A stretch of DNA of 46,974 nucleotides, taken from the NCBI GenBank assembly GCA_910583695.1, contig CAJTZL010000017.1, positions 1 through 46,974 of the forward strand, read 5' to 3'. The notes below the pieces were generated by a model. The model was not told where the DNA came from. It worked only from the letters and a program-made list of their open reading frames with translations, and searched no databases. Positions within the stretch are counted from its first letter, which is position 1; every line of letters starts with the position of its first letter. A program made the translations under genes and the position numbers. Positions 40,785 through 46,974 of the stretch are shown piece by piece. This DNA is from an uncultured Oscillibacter sp. (GTDB lineage Bacteria > Bacillota > Clostridia > Oscillospirales > Oscillospiraceae).

Positions 40785-42329
40785 GTGGGCAGAATTGGAC
40801 GCTGGAAGGACCGGATGGGCCGGACCAAGACCATCCTGGGGGAGAAGGTCCGGGAGGCCCTGGCCTCCGTGCTGCCCATTACGGCCATTGTGCTGGTTCT
40901 CTGCTTCACCGTGGCCCCCCTGCCGGTGGACGTCCTGCTGGCCTTTTTGACGGGGGCGGTGCTGCTGATTCTGGGCATGGGCTTTTTCACCCTGGGGGCG
41001 GAGGCCGCCATGACCCCCATCGGCGAGCAGGTGGGCACCCACATGGCGGGCTCCCGGAAAATCCGGGTCATCGTCTCCGTCAGCTTCCTCATCGGCGTGG
41101 TGGTGACGATCTCGGAGCCGGACCTCCAGGTTCTGGCCTCCCAGGTGCCGGGCATCCCCAACGCCCTGCTGGTGGGGGCCGTGGCCGCCGGGGTGGGGGT
41201 CTTCCTGGTGGTGGCCCTGCTGCGCATCCTGTTTCAGGTTTCCCTCCAGTGGCTGCTGGTGGGGTCCTATGCCGTGGTGTTCCTCCTGGCGGCCTTTTTC
41301 GTCCCCAAGGACTTTCTGGCCGTGGCCTTCGATTCCGGCGGCGTCACCACCGGGCCCATGACGGTGCCCTTTATCATGGCCCTGGGCCTGGGCGTGTCCT
41401 CCATCCGAAGCGACGAGAACGCCGCCCAGGACAGCTTCGGTCTGGTGGCTCTGTGCTCCGTGGGGCCCATTCTGGCGGTGCTGGTTCTGGCCATGATCTT
41501 CCCCGCCTCCGGGGCCTATCACCCCGCCTCCATGCCCCAGGCGGCGGACAGCCGGGAGCTGGGGGGCCTCTTCCTTTCCGCCTTCCCGGAGTACGCCCTG
41601 GAGGTCTTCAAAAGCCTCTTCCCCATTGCCGCCTTCTTCGGCCTGTTCCAGGCGGCGGCCCTGCGGCTGAAGCGGAAGAAGGTCTTGAAAATCACCATCG
41701 GCCTCCTGTATACTTATATCGGTCTGGCACTGTTCCTCACGGGGGTCAACGTGGGCTTCCTGCCGGCGGGCACCTACCTGGGCCGCCAGATTGCCTCCCT
41801 GCCCTTCAACTGGCTCCTGGCCCCCATCGGCATGCTGATGGGCTGGTTCATCGTACAGGCGGAGCCGGCGGTCCACGTGCTGAACAAGCAGGTGGAGGAG
41901 ATCACCTCCGGGGCCATCCCCGGCAGCGCCATGAGCACCAGCCTGTCCATCGGCGTGGCGGCCTCCATCGGCCTTGCCATGGTCCGGGTGCTGACGGGCG
42001 TCTCCATCTTCGCCTTCCTGGTGCCGGGGTATCTTCTGGCGGTGGTTCTCAGCTTCTTTGTGCCGAAGATGTTCACCTCCATCGCCTTCGACTCCGGCGG
42101 CGTGGCCTCGGGTCCCATGACGGCAACCTTTCTGCTGCCCTTTGCCATGGGGGCCTGCGAGGCCCTGGGGGGCAGCATCGTCACCGACGCCTTCGGCGTG
42201 GTGGCCATGGTGGCCATGACGCCGCTTTTGACCATCCAGCTTCTGGGCCTCGTCTACCAGTGGAAGCTGAACCGGGCCCGGCTGGCCCAGGCGGCGGAGG
42301 ACGAGGAGATCATCGACCTTGCCTATTGA
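40785..42329 (+). CDS. DUF1538 membrane protein (two tandem DUF1538 domains)
   Basis: A 514-residue polytopic protein with twelve or more membrane segments in two homologous halves. Each has the paired motif VPKDFLAVAFDSGGVTTGPMTVPF or VPKMFTSIAFDSGGVASGPMTATF (split for length: FDSGGV-GPMT in both). DUF1538 proteins look like transporters but have no proven substrate. The start chosen is GTG 40785 with GAAGGAGG eight bases upstream, since the ATG at 40743 lies within the promoter. It is followed after 40 bases by a PII-like gene, an arrangement that recalls AmtB-GlnK and suggests regulated transport. Confidence 0.88.
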   Translation: MGRIGRWKDRMGRTKTILGEKVREALASVLPITAIVLVLCFTVAPLPVDVLLAFLTGAVLLILGMGFFTLGAEAAMTPIGEQVGTHMAGSRKIRVIVSVSFLIGVVVTISEPDLQVLASQVPGIPNALLVGAVAAGVGVFLVVALLRILFQVSLQWLLVGSYAVVFLLAAFFVPKDFLAVAFDSGGVTTGPMTVPFIMALGLGVSSIRSDENAAQDSFGLVALCSVGPILAVLVLAMIFPASGAYHPASMPQAADSRELGGLFLSAFPEYALEVFKSLFPIAAFFGLFQAAALRLKRKKVLKITIGLLYTYIGLALFLTGVNVGFLPAGTYLGRQIASLPFNWLLAPIGMLMGWFIVQAEPAVHVLNKQVEEITSGAIPGSAMSTSLSIGVAASIGLAMVRVLTGVSIFAFLVPGYLLAVVLSFFVPKMFTSIAFDSGGVASGPMTATFLLPFAMGACEALGGSIVTDAFGVVAMVAMTPLLTIQLLGLVYQWKLNRARLAQAAEDEEIIDLAY

Positions 42330-42369
42330 ATTTGCGCGCCCGGAGGCGCGGAGAGAGGAGGGCCCGCCT

Positions 42370-43044
42370 ATGGACAGAGCCGTACTCATGATTGTCATCA
42401 CGGACCGGAGCCGGGGCGGGGAGTTCGCCGCCTGGTTCCAGTCCCAGGGGGCCACCCTGGTGCTGTCGGCCCTGGGACAGGGCACCGCCGCCACGGAGGT
42501 GCTGGACTATCTGGGGCTGGAGGCCACGGAGAAGGCCGTACTGCTGCTGTCGGCCCCCCGGTCAGGGCGGCTGGTGCGGCGGGCGGCCCGGGAGCTGTGG
42601 CTGGACGTGCCGGGGCGGGGGATTTTGATGGCCGTGCCCATTTCCAGCGTCGGCGGGGCCAGGGCCAGGGACTATCTGCTGTCATGGCAGGCGGAGGAGG
42701 ACGACATGGAAAAAGAAATCACTCACGAGCTCATCGTGGTCATCGCCAGCCGGGGCCACACCGATCAGGTGATGGACGCCGCCCGCTCCGCCGGGGCCGC
42801 GGGAGGCACCACCATCCACGCCAAGGGCACAGGGACGGAGCTGGCCCGGAAGTTCTTCGGCGTGTCCCTGGCGGCGGAGAAGGAGATTGTGTTCATCCTG
42901 GCCAGGGAGGCGGACCGGAAGCCCATCATGAAGGCCGTCATTGCCCAGGCGGGCATGCAGACGAAGGCCCAGGCCGTGGTCTTCTCCCTGCCGGTGACGG
43001 ATCTGGCGGGGCTGCGGCTGCTGGAGGAGGACGGAGAACCCTGA
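42370..43044 (+). CDS. Tandem PII-like signalling protein
   Basis: A 224-residue soluble protein made of two ferredoxin-like PII-type halves. Half one is about 1-112 (AVLMIVITDRSRGGEFAAW). Half two is about 113-224 (HELIVVIASRGHTDQVMDAA, then AGGTTIHAKGTG, the T-loop region, and EKEIVFILAREADRKPIM). PII proteins bind nucleotides and 2-oxoglutarate or other metabolites and block membrane transporters. Its adjacency to DUF1538 suggests it gates that protein. The start ATG 42370 has GGAGGG upstream. Half one has lost much of the T-loop, so it may be structural. Confidence 0.82.
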   Translation: MDRAVLMIVITDRSRGGEFAAWFQSQGATLVLSALGQGTAATEVLDYLGLEATEKAVLLLSAPRSGRLVRRAARELWLDVPGRGILMAVPISSVGGARARDYLLSWQAEEDDMEKEITHELIVVIASRGHTDQVMDAARSAGAAGGTTIHAKGTGTELARKFFGVSLAAEKEIVFILAREADRKPIMKAVIAQAGMQTKAQAVVFSLPVTDLAGLRLLEEDGEP

Positions 43045-43094
43045 GGCAGGGCCCCGGCCTTCCTTTCATCGTTTTTTGGGATTTGACAGGCTGC

Positions 43095-43131
43095 GGCCCG
43101 GCGCGGAGAGCTTCCGCGCCGGGCCTTTTTT
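43095..43131 (+). terminator. Terminator after the PII-like gene
   Basis: GGCCCGGCGCGGA (43095-43107), loop GAGCT, TCCGCGCCGGGCC (43113-43125) and six Ts. Confidence 0.93.
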
Positions 43132-43151
43132 CGCCGCCGTTTCAAAACGCC

Positions 43152-44108
43152 TCAAGTCACCAGCAGCGTCACATATCCCGCGTACAGGCCCAGCATCAGC
43201 ACCCCCTGCCAGCGGTAGAACCGCTCCGTCACCAGGGGCGGAATCACCGCCACGCAGCAGATCAGCAGGCAGGCGGGCAGGTCCAGAAGCGTGGTCTGGG
43301 CCCCGATGGTCAGGGCCCCGCCGCTGACGACGGAGCAGATGGGCAGAATCATGGTCAGGTCGATGACGTTGGCCCCGATGATGTTCCCCACGGACATGGA
43401 GGCCTCCTTTTTGGCAATGGCCGTCAGGGTCGTCACCAGCTCCGGCAGGGAGGTGCCGATGGCCACCATGGTGACACCCACGATGCTGGCGGGGACCCCC
43501 AGCAGCAGGGCCAGCTCACTGCCGTAGTTGATCAGCAGCTGGGAGCCGGCGACGATGGCCGCGATGCCCAGGACGAAGAGGAAGAGCTTTTCCACCATCT
43601 GCCGCCGGGAGACCGTGCGCCCCTTGTGGCGGGCGTCCCGGCTTTCCGCCATGCCGCTCTTCGCATCCCGGAGGTTGCTCCAGAGATACACGGCAAAGAT
43701 GAGGAACAGCGTCAGCCCCGGCAGCGTCTCCAGCACGCCCCTCCGGCAGAGGATCAGCAGCAGCGCCGCCCCCAGAACCATCAGAAGGGCCTTCAGCTGG
43801 AACTGGGCCCGCTTCACCGCCGAGGGGATGCACACCAGGGAGATGCCCAGAATCAGCCCCAGGTTGGCCGTGACGGAGCCCACGGCGTTGCCCACCGCCA
43901 GGTCCACCTCCCCCTGGAGGGTGCCGGTGACGGAGACCGTCAGCTCCGGCAGGGTGGTGGCCAGAGAGACGATGGTGGCCCCGATAATGAACCGGGGCAC
44001 ACCGGTGGCCTCCGCAATCCAGACGGCCCCATCCAGAAACCAGTCGCCGCCCTTGATGATCAGGAGCAGGCCCAGCAGAAACAACAGCACAGTCACCCAA
44101 ATTTCCAT
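43152..44108 (-). CDS. CaCA-family cation exchanger (YrbG-like), Mn2+-riboswitch controlled
   Basis: A 318-residue antiporter with about ten membrane segments and the two inverted alpha-repeats that bind the cation: GATIVSLATTLPEL (about 40-55) and VAIGTSLPELVTT (about 205-220). A cytoplasmic loop (about 150-170, RDARHKGRTVSRRQ) joins the halves. Annotation by family is calcium/sodium exchange, but a yybP-ykoY riboswitch upstream suggests that Mn2+ is exported. The start ATG 44108 is preferred; a GTG at 44117 is in frame and ribosome-site spacing does not settle it. The stop is shortly before the terminator shared with the PII gene. Confidence 0.9.
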   Translation of the reverse strand: MEIWVTVLLFLLGLLLIIKGGDWFLDGAVWIAEATGVPRFIIGATIVSLATTLPELTVSVTGTLQGEVDLAVGNAVGSVTANLGLILGISLVCIPSAVKRAQFQLKALLMVLGAALLLILCRRGVLETLPGLTLFLIFAVYLWSNLRDAKSGMAESRDARHKGRTVSRRQMVEKLFLFVLGIAAIVAGSQLLINYGSELALLLGVPASIVGVTMVAIGTSLPELVTTLTAIAKKEASMSVGNIIGANVIDLTMILPICSVVSGGALTIGAQTTLLDLPACLLICCVAVIPPLVTERFYRWQGVLMLGLYAGYVTLLVT

Positions 44109-44125
44109 ACAATTCACCGCTTTCC

Positions 44126-44296
44126 AAATAATTCAGCGAGACTTCCATCCCCCGGGCAACGCCGGAAAACCGGCTGTTGTCCCACGGGATAAAAGTCTCG
44201 CTTTTCAGCGGGCCCGGATGGCGGTTGACCATCGTGATGACGAGCCGCGCCACGTTTGAAACGTAAGCTACTCCCTTTTACGAAGCCATGAGCTGT
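44126..44296 (-). promoter_or_regulatory. yybP-ykoY manganese riboswitch
   Basis: On the minus strand the aptamer runs from about 44281 to 44189. P1 GTAAAAG pairs with CTTTTAT, with the conserved GGGAGTAGC directly after P1 and GCGAGAC directly before its 3' strand. A GTCAACCGCC internal motif matches the second Mn2+-site region. Downstream, GCGAGACTTTTATCCC can pair with GGGATGGAAGTCTCGC, giving the alternative fold that includes the P1 3' strand. Binding of Mn2+ should free the exchanger start. Confidence 0.88.
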
Positions 44297-44302
44297 GAGA
44301 CC

Positions 44303-44331
44303 ACTATACGGAATCATACACGTTTTGTCAA
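44303..44331 (-). promoter_or_regulatory. Promoter of the Mn2+-riboswitch transcript
   Basis: TTGACA (44331-44326), 17-base spacer, TATAGT (44308-44303) on the minus strand; RNA starts just before the aptamer. Confidence 0.88.
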
Positions 44332-44391
44332 CGCTAACCTTGCCGGAATTTGGCAGGCGGACAAGGAATTTACGAAGTCTTAGCACGTCCG

Positions 44392-45450
44392 TCAGATCGA
44401 CGGATCAAAGCCGATGACCTTCCGCCAGAGGGCCCGGCCCTCCGTCTCCTCCCCGGGGGTGAAGCCGCAGTCCCGGAGGTACGCCTCCCCCGGGCCGCCG
44501 GGAAGGGGGGCGGCGGACAGCTCCTCCCCGCCCCGGGCCCGGGTGTGGAGCACCGCCTGCCCCAGAAGCTGGACTCCCAGGCCCCGCCTCCGGCAGTCCG
44601 GGCGGATATAGGCAAGGCAGATTCGCCCCGTCTCCGGGGCCATGTGGAGCAGCCCCGCCGGTTCCTCCCCCAGCAGGCCCTCCAGGGTCAGGGAGGCGGC
44701 GGGAACCGGCCCGGACTCTCCCGCCCCGGCCCAGGCGGCGGCCAGGCGCTCCTCCGGGCGCTCCAGCGGCCGGAACCAGAGCCCCGGCTCCAGGGCAAAG
44801 GCCCGGCGGACGCCGGTCTCTTCCGCCAGATATTCCGGGGTCTTGAGATGGCGGTTGTCGTTCATGAAGACCACCCGGAGGGCCTCCCCGTCCCACTCCA
44901 GCAGGGACACGGCGGTGTTGTCCCCGGTGGGGGACTTCTCCCCGGTGTCCCGGAGGGAGATGCCCTGGAGGTTTGCCAGCAGGAGGCGGATGGCGTAGCC
45001 GTGGGAGAAGAGGGCCAGGGTCTTCCCGGGGTTTGCCCGGGCGATGTCCTCCACGGCGGCCTTCACCCGGGCCAGCACCTCCGCCGGGGTCTCCGCCCCG
45101 GGGATGGCCCAGCGGTCCATGCGGCGGCCGAAGTCCGCCATGGCCTCCGGCGTGGTACGGGCGATGTCCCCCCAGGTCCGGCCCTCCCAGTTCCCCACGC
45201 AGATTTCCCGGAGGCCCGGGCAGCGGTGGAGGGGCAGATTCCTGGGGCGGCAGACGGCGGTGGCGGTGGCCCGGGTCCGGTAGAGATCGCTGGCGTAGAC
45301 GGCGTCGATGGGGACGCCCGCAAAGCGGCGCTCCAGGGCCCGCACCTGCCGCCAGCCCCGGTCCGTGAGGCTGCTCTCGTGCTGGCCCTGGGCAATGCGG
45401 TAGAGGTTGCCCTCCGCCTCGGCGTGGCGGATGAGATAGATGGTGGTCAT
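44392..45450 (-). CDS. Histidine phosphatase-GNAT acetyltransferase fusion
   Basis: A 352-residue two-domain protein. The N-terminal phosphoglycerate-mutase-like domain (about 1-195) has the catalytic LIRHAEAE, Arg59-region DLYRTRATATA, Glu in LREICVGNWEG and the second His in LALFSHGYA. The C-terminal domain (about 215-352) has the GNAT acetyl-CoA pattern ICLAYIRPDCRRRGLGVQLL followed by LRDCGFTPG. It may act on a small phosphorylated and acetylated metabolite, which is not known. The start ATG 45450 follows GGGAGG. It is a single gene with its own promoter and the next gene is divergent. Confidence 0.9.
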   Translation of the reverse strand: MTTIYLIRHAEAEGNLYRIAQGQHESSLTDRGWRQVRALERRFAGVPIDAVYASDLYRTRATATAVCRPRNLPLHRCPGLREICVGNWEGRTWGDIARTTPEAMADFGRRMDRWAIPGAETPAEVLARVKAAVEDIARANPGKTLALFSHGYAIRLLLANLQGISLRDTGEKSPTGDNTAVSLLEWDGEALRVVFMNDNRHLKTPEYLAEETGVRRAFALEPGLWFRPLERPEERLAAAWAGAGESGPVPAASLTLEGLLGEEPAGLLHMAPETGRICLAYIRPDCRRRGLGVQLLGQAVLHTRARGGEELSAAPLPGGPGEAYLRDCGFTPGEETEGRALWRKVIGFDPSI

Positions 45451-45483
45451 GGCGGTTCCTCCCGGGTAACATTGATTTTCCAT

Positions 45484-45512
45484 AGTATACCGCGTTTGGC
45501 GGCCTTTGGCAA
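45484..45512 (-). promoter_or_regulatory. Promoter of the phosphatase-GNAT gene
   Basis: Minus strand TTGCCA (45512-45507), 17-base spacer, TATACT (45489-45484), 34 bases before the ATG. Confidence 0.82.
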
Positions 45513-45579
45513 ATGGTCCGGGGGATTTTTTCTTTCCCGGCGGGCAAACTGTAGGGGCACGGAAAAGGAGTGAATGAAG

Positions 45580-45762
45580 ATGAAGAATAGCACCGGGTTT
45601 TTCCTCGGCATCGGCGCGGGCATGGCCGCCGGCGCGGTGGCGGGGATGATGGCTCCCCAGAGCAGCCGCCGGACCGTGAAACGGCAGATGGATCAGGGCA
45701 TCCACAAGCTGGGCACGGCGGTGGATCAGGCGGTGGACAGCGTGGTTCACGACATGCGCTGA
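45580..45762 (+). CDS. YtxH-like small membrane protein
   Basis: A 60-residue peptide with a Gly/Ala-rich hydrophobic segment (GFFLGIGAGMAAGAVAGMM), then an amphipathic basic helix (SSRRTVKRQMDQGIHKLGTA), the layout of YtxH-domain stress proteins. GGAG lies nine bases before ATG 45580; ATG 45574 is too close to it. It is followed immediately by a terminator. Confidence 0.75.
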   Translation: MKNSTGFFLGIGAGMAAGAVAGMMAPQSSRRTVKRQMDQGIHKLGTAVDQAVDSVVHDMR

Positions 45763-45768
45763 GGCGGC

Positions 45769-45794
45769 GGGGCGGGGATTTCCCCGCCCCGTTT
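45769..45794 (+). terminator. Terminator of the YtxH-like gene
   Basis: GGGGCGGGGA (45769-45778), TT, TCCCCGCCCC (45781-45790), followed by GTTT. Confidence 0.7.
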
Positions 45795-45834
45795 CCGCCC
45801 TGGAAAAAATTTTTGAAATTTCTGAAAAACCCCC

Positions 45835-45863
45835 TTGACATTTCCGACGGTCTTTGCTATTAT
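45835..45863 (+). promoter_or_regulatory. tRNA promoter
   Basis: TTGACA (45835-45840), 17-base spacer, TATTAT (45858-45863), about 30 bases before tRNA-Ala. Confidence 0.85.
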
Positions 45864-45894
45864 AATCACTGTTCTGATGCGGAACACCTGACAC

Positions 45895-45970
<76 letters not shown>

Positions 45971-45976
45971 GGACAG

Positions 45977-46015
45977 AGAAAAGCCTTGGAACTTCGGCTT
46001 CCAAGGCTTTTCTCG
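45977..46015 (+). terminator. Terminator after tRNA-Ala(GGC)
   Basis: AGAAAAGCCTTGGAA (45977-45991) pairs perfectly with TTCCAAGGCTTTTCT (45999-46013). Confidence 0.85.
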
Positions 46016-46040
46016 TGACCCGCTCATTGAAAGGAAATTT

Positions 46041-46378
46041 GGGCCTGTAGCTCAGTTGGGAGAGCGTTCGGTTCGCATCCATAGCGAGACACATCCGACC
46101 CGATTCCCCGTCCCCTGTTTTCCTGTCCGATTTGTTGTACTTTTCCCCAAAAATCGAATATTTGAGAAATCCAAAATTCGCAACTTTTTCCGCATAAAAA
46201 GTGCCGATTTGGGCCTGTAGCTCAGCTGGGAGAGCGCACGGTTCGCATCTATAGCGAGACACATCCGACCCAAGTTTGCGGCTCCGTTTTCCACTCTGAT
46301 TTGTTGGATTTTTTCCAAAAATCGAATATTTGAAAAATCCAGATTCTGCAACTTTTTTCGTATAAAAAGTGCCGATTT
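46041..46378 (+). repeat. Two tandem 168-170 bp repeats, each starting with half a tRNA-Ala
   Basis: Units 46041-46210 and 46211-46378 each begin GGGCCTGTAGCTCAG, continue as tRNA-Ala through the anticodon loop TTCGCAT, then leave the tRNA sequence at ATAGCGAGACACATCCGACC. The rest of each unit is similar: a variable middle, AAAAATCGAATATTTGA, a hairpin ACTTTTT...AAAAAGT and GTGCCGATTT. An intact tRNA-Ala(CGC) follows directly. The halves lack T-arm and acceptor 3' strand and cannot be functional tRNAs. Confidence 0.88.
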
Positions 46379-46454
46379 GGGCTCGTAGCTCAGCTGGGAG
46401 AGCGCTGCGTTCGCATCGCAGAGGTCGAGGGTTCGATCCCCTTCGAGTCCACCA
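46379..46454 (+). tRNA. tRNA-Ala(CGC)
   Basis: Acceptor GGGCTCG/CGAGTCC, D-arm TAGCTCAGCTGGGAGAGC, anticodon arm CTGCG-TTCGCAT-CGCAG (anticodon CGC), T-arm GAGGGTTCGATCCCCTT region, discriminator A and encoded CCA (46452-46454). Confidence 0.94.
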
Positions 46455-46460
46455 AATAAG

Positions 46461-46497
46461 AAATCACCTCAGTGAAAACTGGGGTGATTTTTCTTTT
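46461..46497 (+). terminator. Terminator after tRNA-Ala(CGC)
   Basis: AAATCACCTCAGT (46461-46473), loop GAAA, ACTGGGGTGATTT (46478-46490) with one G-U pair, then TTCTTTT. Confidence 0.9.
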
Positions 46498-46601
46498 GAC
46501 CACAGAAATACCACAGACGGGTTTCAGAAAATTTTCGGGCGGCAGGTTGTTTTCGGCCCGTCTCCCCTTGTTCCGTTGGCTTGTGCGCTACCTGCCTGAT
46601 G

Positions 46602-46952
46602 TCAGTCTTCGTCCGAGTAGTTCCAGTTCTGCCGCTCAAGAAAGGCGTTTACAGTTTTCTTCAGCTCATCGCTGAAATCCTCCAGATCTTCTATGCTGAT
46701 TACGTTATTGTTGATAAGCGCAATGATGTTGTAGAGAAAGTTTGTCCGAGTCATCTCTATCCGGACGCCTGGATTTCTTCTGTCACTTCTTATCCGCTTA
46801 TCCAACTGCCAAAATTTTTCTGACGGATCACCATCGCCGCTCAGCAGTTCTATGTATTCATCGCATAGCCTGCCTATGTAGGCCTCCTGCCAGCTGCCAA
46901 TTTTACTGCGGAAAAGGGCCCAATCCCGTTTTGTAAATCGCTGTTCTTGCAA
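46602..46952 (-). CDS. Small conserved Clostridia protein of unknown function
   Basis: A 116-residue soluble, mostly helical protein (FTKRDWALFRSKIGSWQEAY, then GDPSEKFWQLDKRIRSD and TNFLYNIIALINNNVI). Similar small proteins occur widely in gut Clostridia, sometimes mislabelled as multidrug transporter; there is no membrane segment here. The start is TTG 46952 with TGGAGG nine bases upstream; the nearby ATG at 46960 is in another frame. No neighbour in the window explains its role. Confidence 0.75.
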   Translation of the reverse strand: MQEQRFTKRDWALFRSKIGSWQEAYIGRLCDEYIELLSGDGDPSEKFWQLDKRIRSDRRNPGVRIEMTRTNFLYNIIALINNNVISIEDLEDFSDELKKTVNAFLERQNWNYSDED

Positions 46953-46974
46953 GGTCTCATTCCTCCAGTCAAAA

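Noticed and set aside
40335..42494. 719-codon open frame on the - strand
   Set aside because: Antisense to the DUF1538 gene, with low-complexity His/Gly/Gln composition; a shadow of high-GC coding.
46052..46351. Minus-strand frame with a repeated peptide (LDFSNIRFL)
   Set aside because: The peptide repeat only mirrors the 168-170 bp DNA repeat and crosses tRNA-like sequence; no ribosome site.

Overview
The window reads as chromosome of a high-GC gut Clostridia of the Oscillospiraceae type (Flavonifractor/Lawsonibacter-like). This is inferred from strong AGGAGG ribosome sites, GC-rich codon use, T-box, purine and Mn2+ riboswitches, DUF4317, DUF1538 and DUF368 genes, and single-membrane wall genes. 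Species cannot be named from the sequence alone.

Layout. 1-5.7 kb is core chromosome: the 3' end of leuS, a small membrane protein, an SPFH/NfeD membrane pair and a THUMP-type RNA methyltransferase. 5.7-22.1 kb is one integrated mobile element of about 16.3 kb. It lies between two copies of GACTCGAAATC and cuts a host tRNA-Ser(CGA) gene in its anticodon loop: the 5' half is at 5705-5746 and the 3' half at 22062-22118. The element carries its own complete tRNA-Ser(CGA) about 130 bp inside the left end, then a HEPN-like membrane protein, HTH protein, tyrosine integrase and excisionase-like protein. Next come two frameshifted element genes and an LRR remnant. The cargo is a sigma-54 activator, a sigma-54 promoter, a GH13 alpha-glucosidase, a tripartite tricarboxylate (TctB-TctA-TctC) transporter and a MATE exporter. 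A relaxase gene broken by an amber codon, a hairpin-rich oriT candidate and a class II Fic gene with its own operator array complete it.

22.3-29.8 kb is salvage and uptake. A purine riboswitch wired as an apparent ON switch precedes an 8-oxoguanine-deaminase-like enzyme and an NCS2 purine permease. A DUF368 lipid-carrier transporter and a Met-specific T-box in front of metN-metI-metQ follow. 29.8-33.4 kb holds wall synthesis genes: a class B PBP and an FHA-SEDS fusion. 33.6-37.8 kb has three uncharacterised genes in a row, one with a duplicated domain.

38.2-46.97 kb has an Fe-S CCG-domain protein with DUF4317, a DUF1538 membrane protein with a tandem PII-like partner, a Mn2+-riboswitch-controlled cation exchanger, a phosphatase-GNAT fusion and a YtxH-like peptide. 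It ends with a tRNA-Ala(GGC) gene, two tandem 168-170 bp repeats that each start with half a tRNA-Ala, an intact tRNA-Ala(CGC) and a small conserved protein.

The main novelty candidates are the tRNA-breaking, tRNA-replacing element and its sigma-54-controlled cargo, the ON purine riboswitch, and the tRNA-Ala half-gene repeats.
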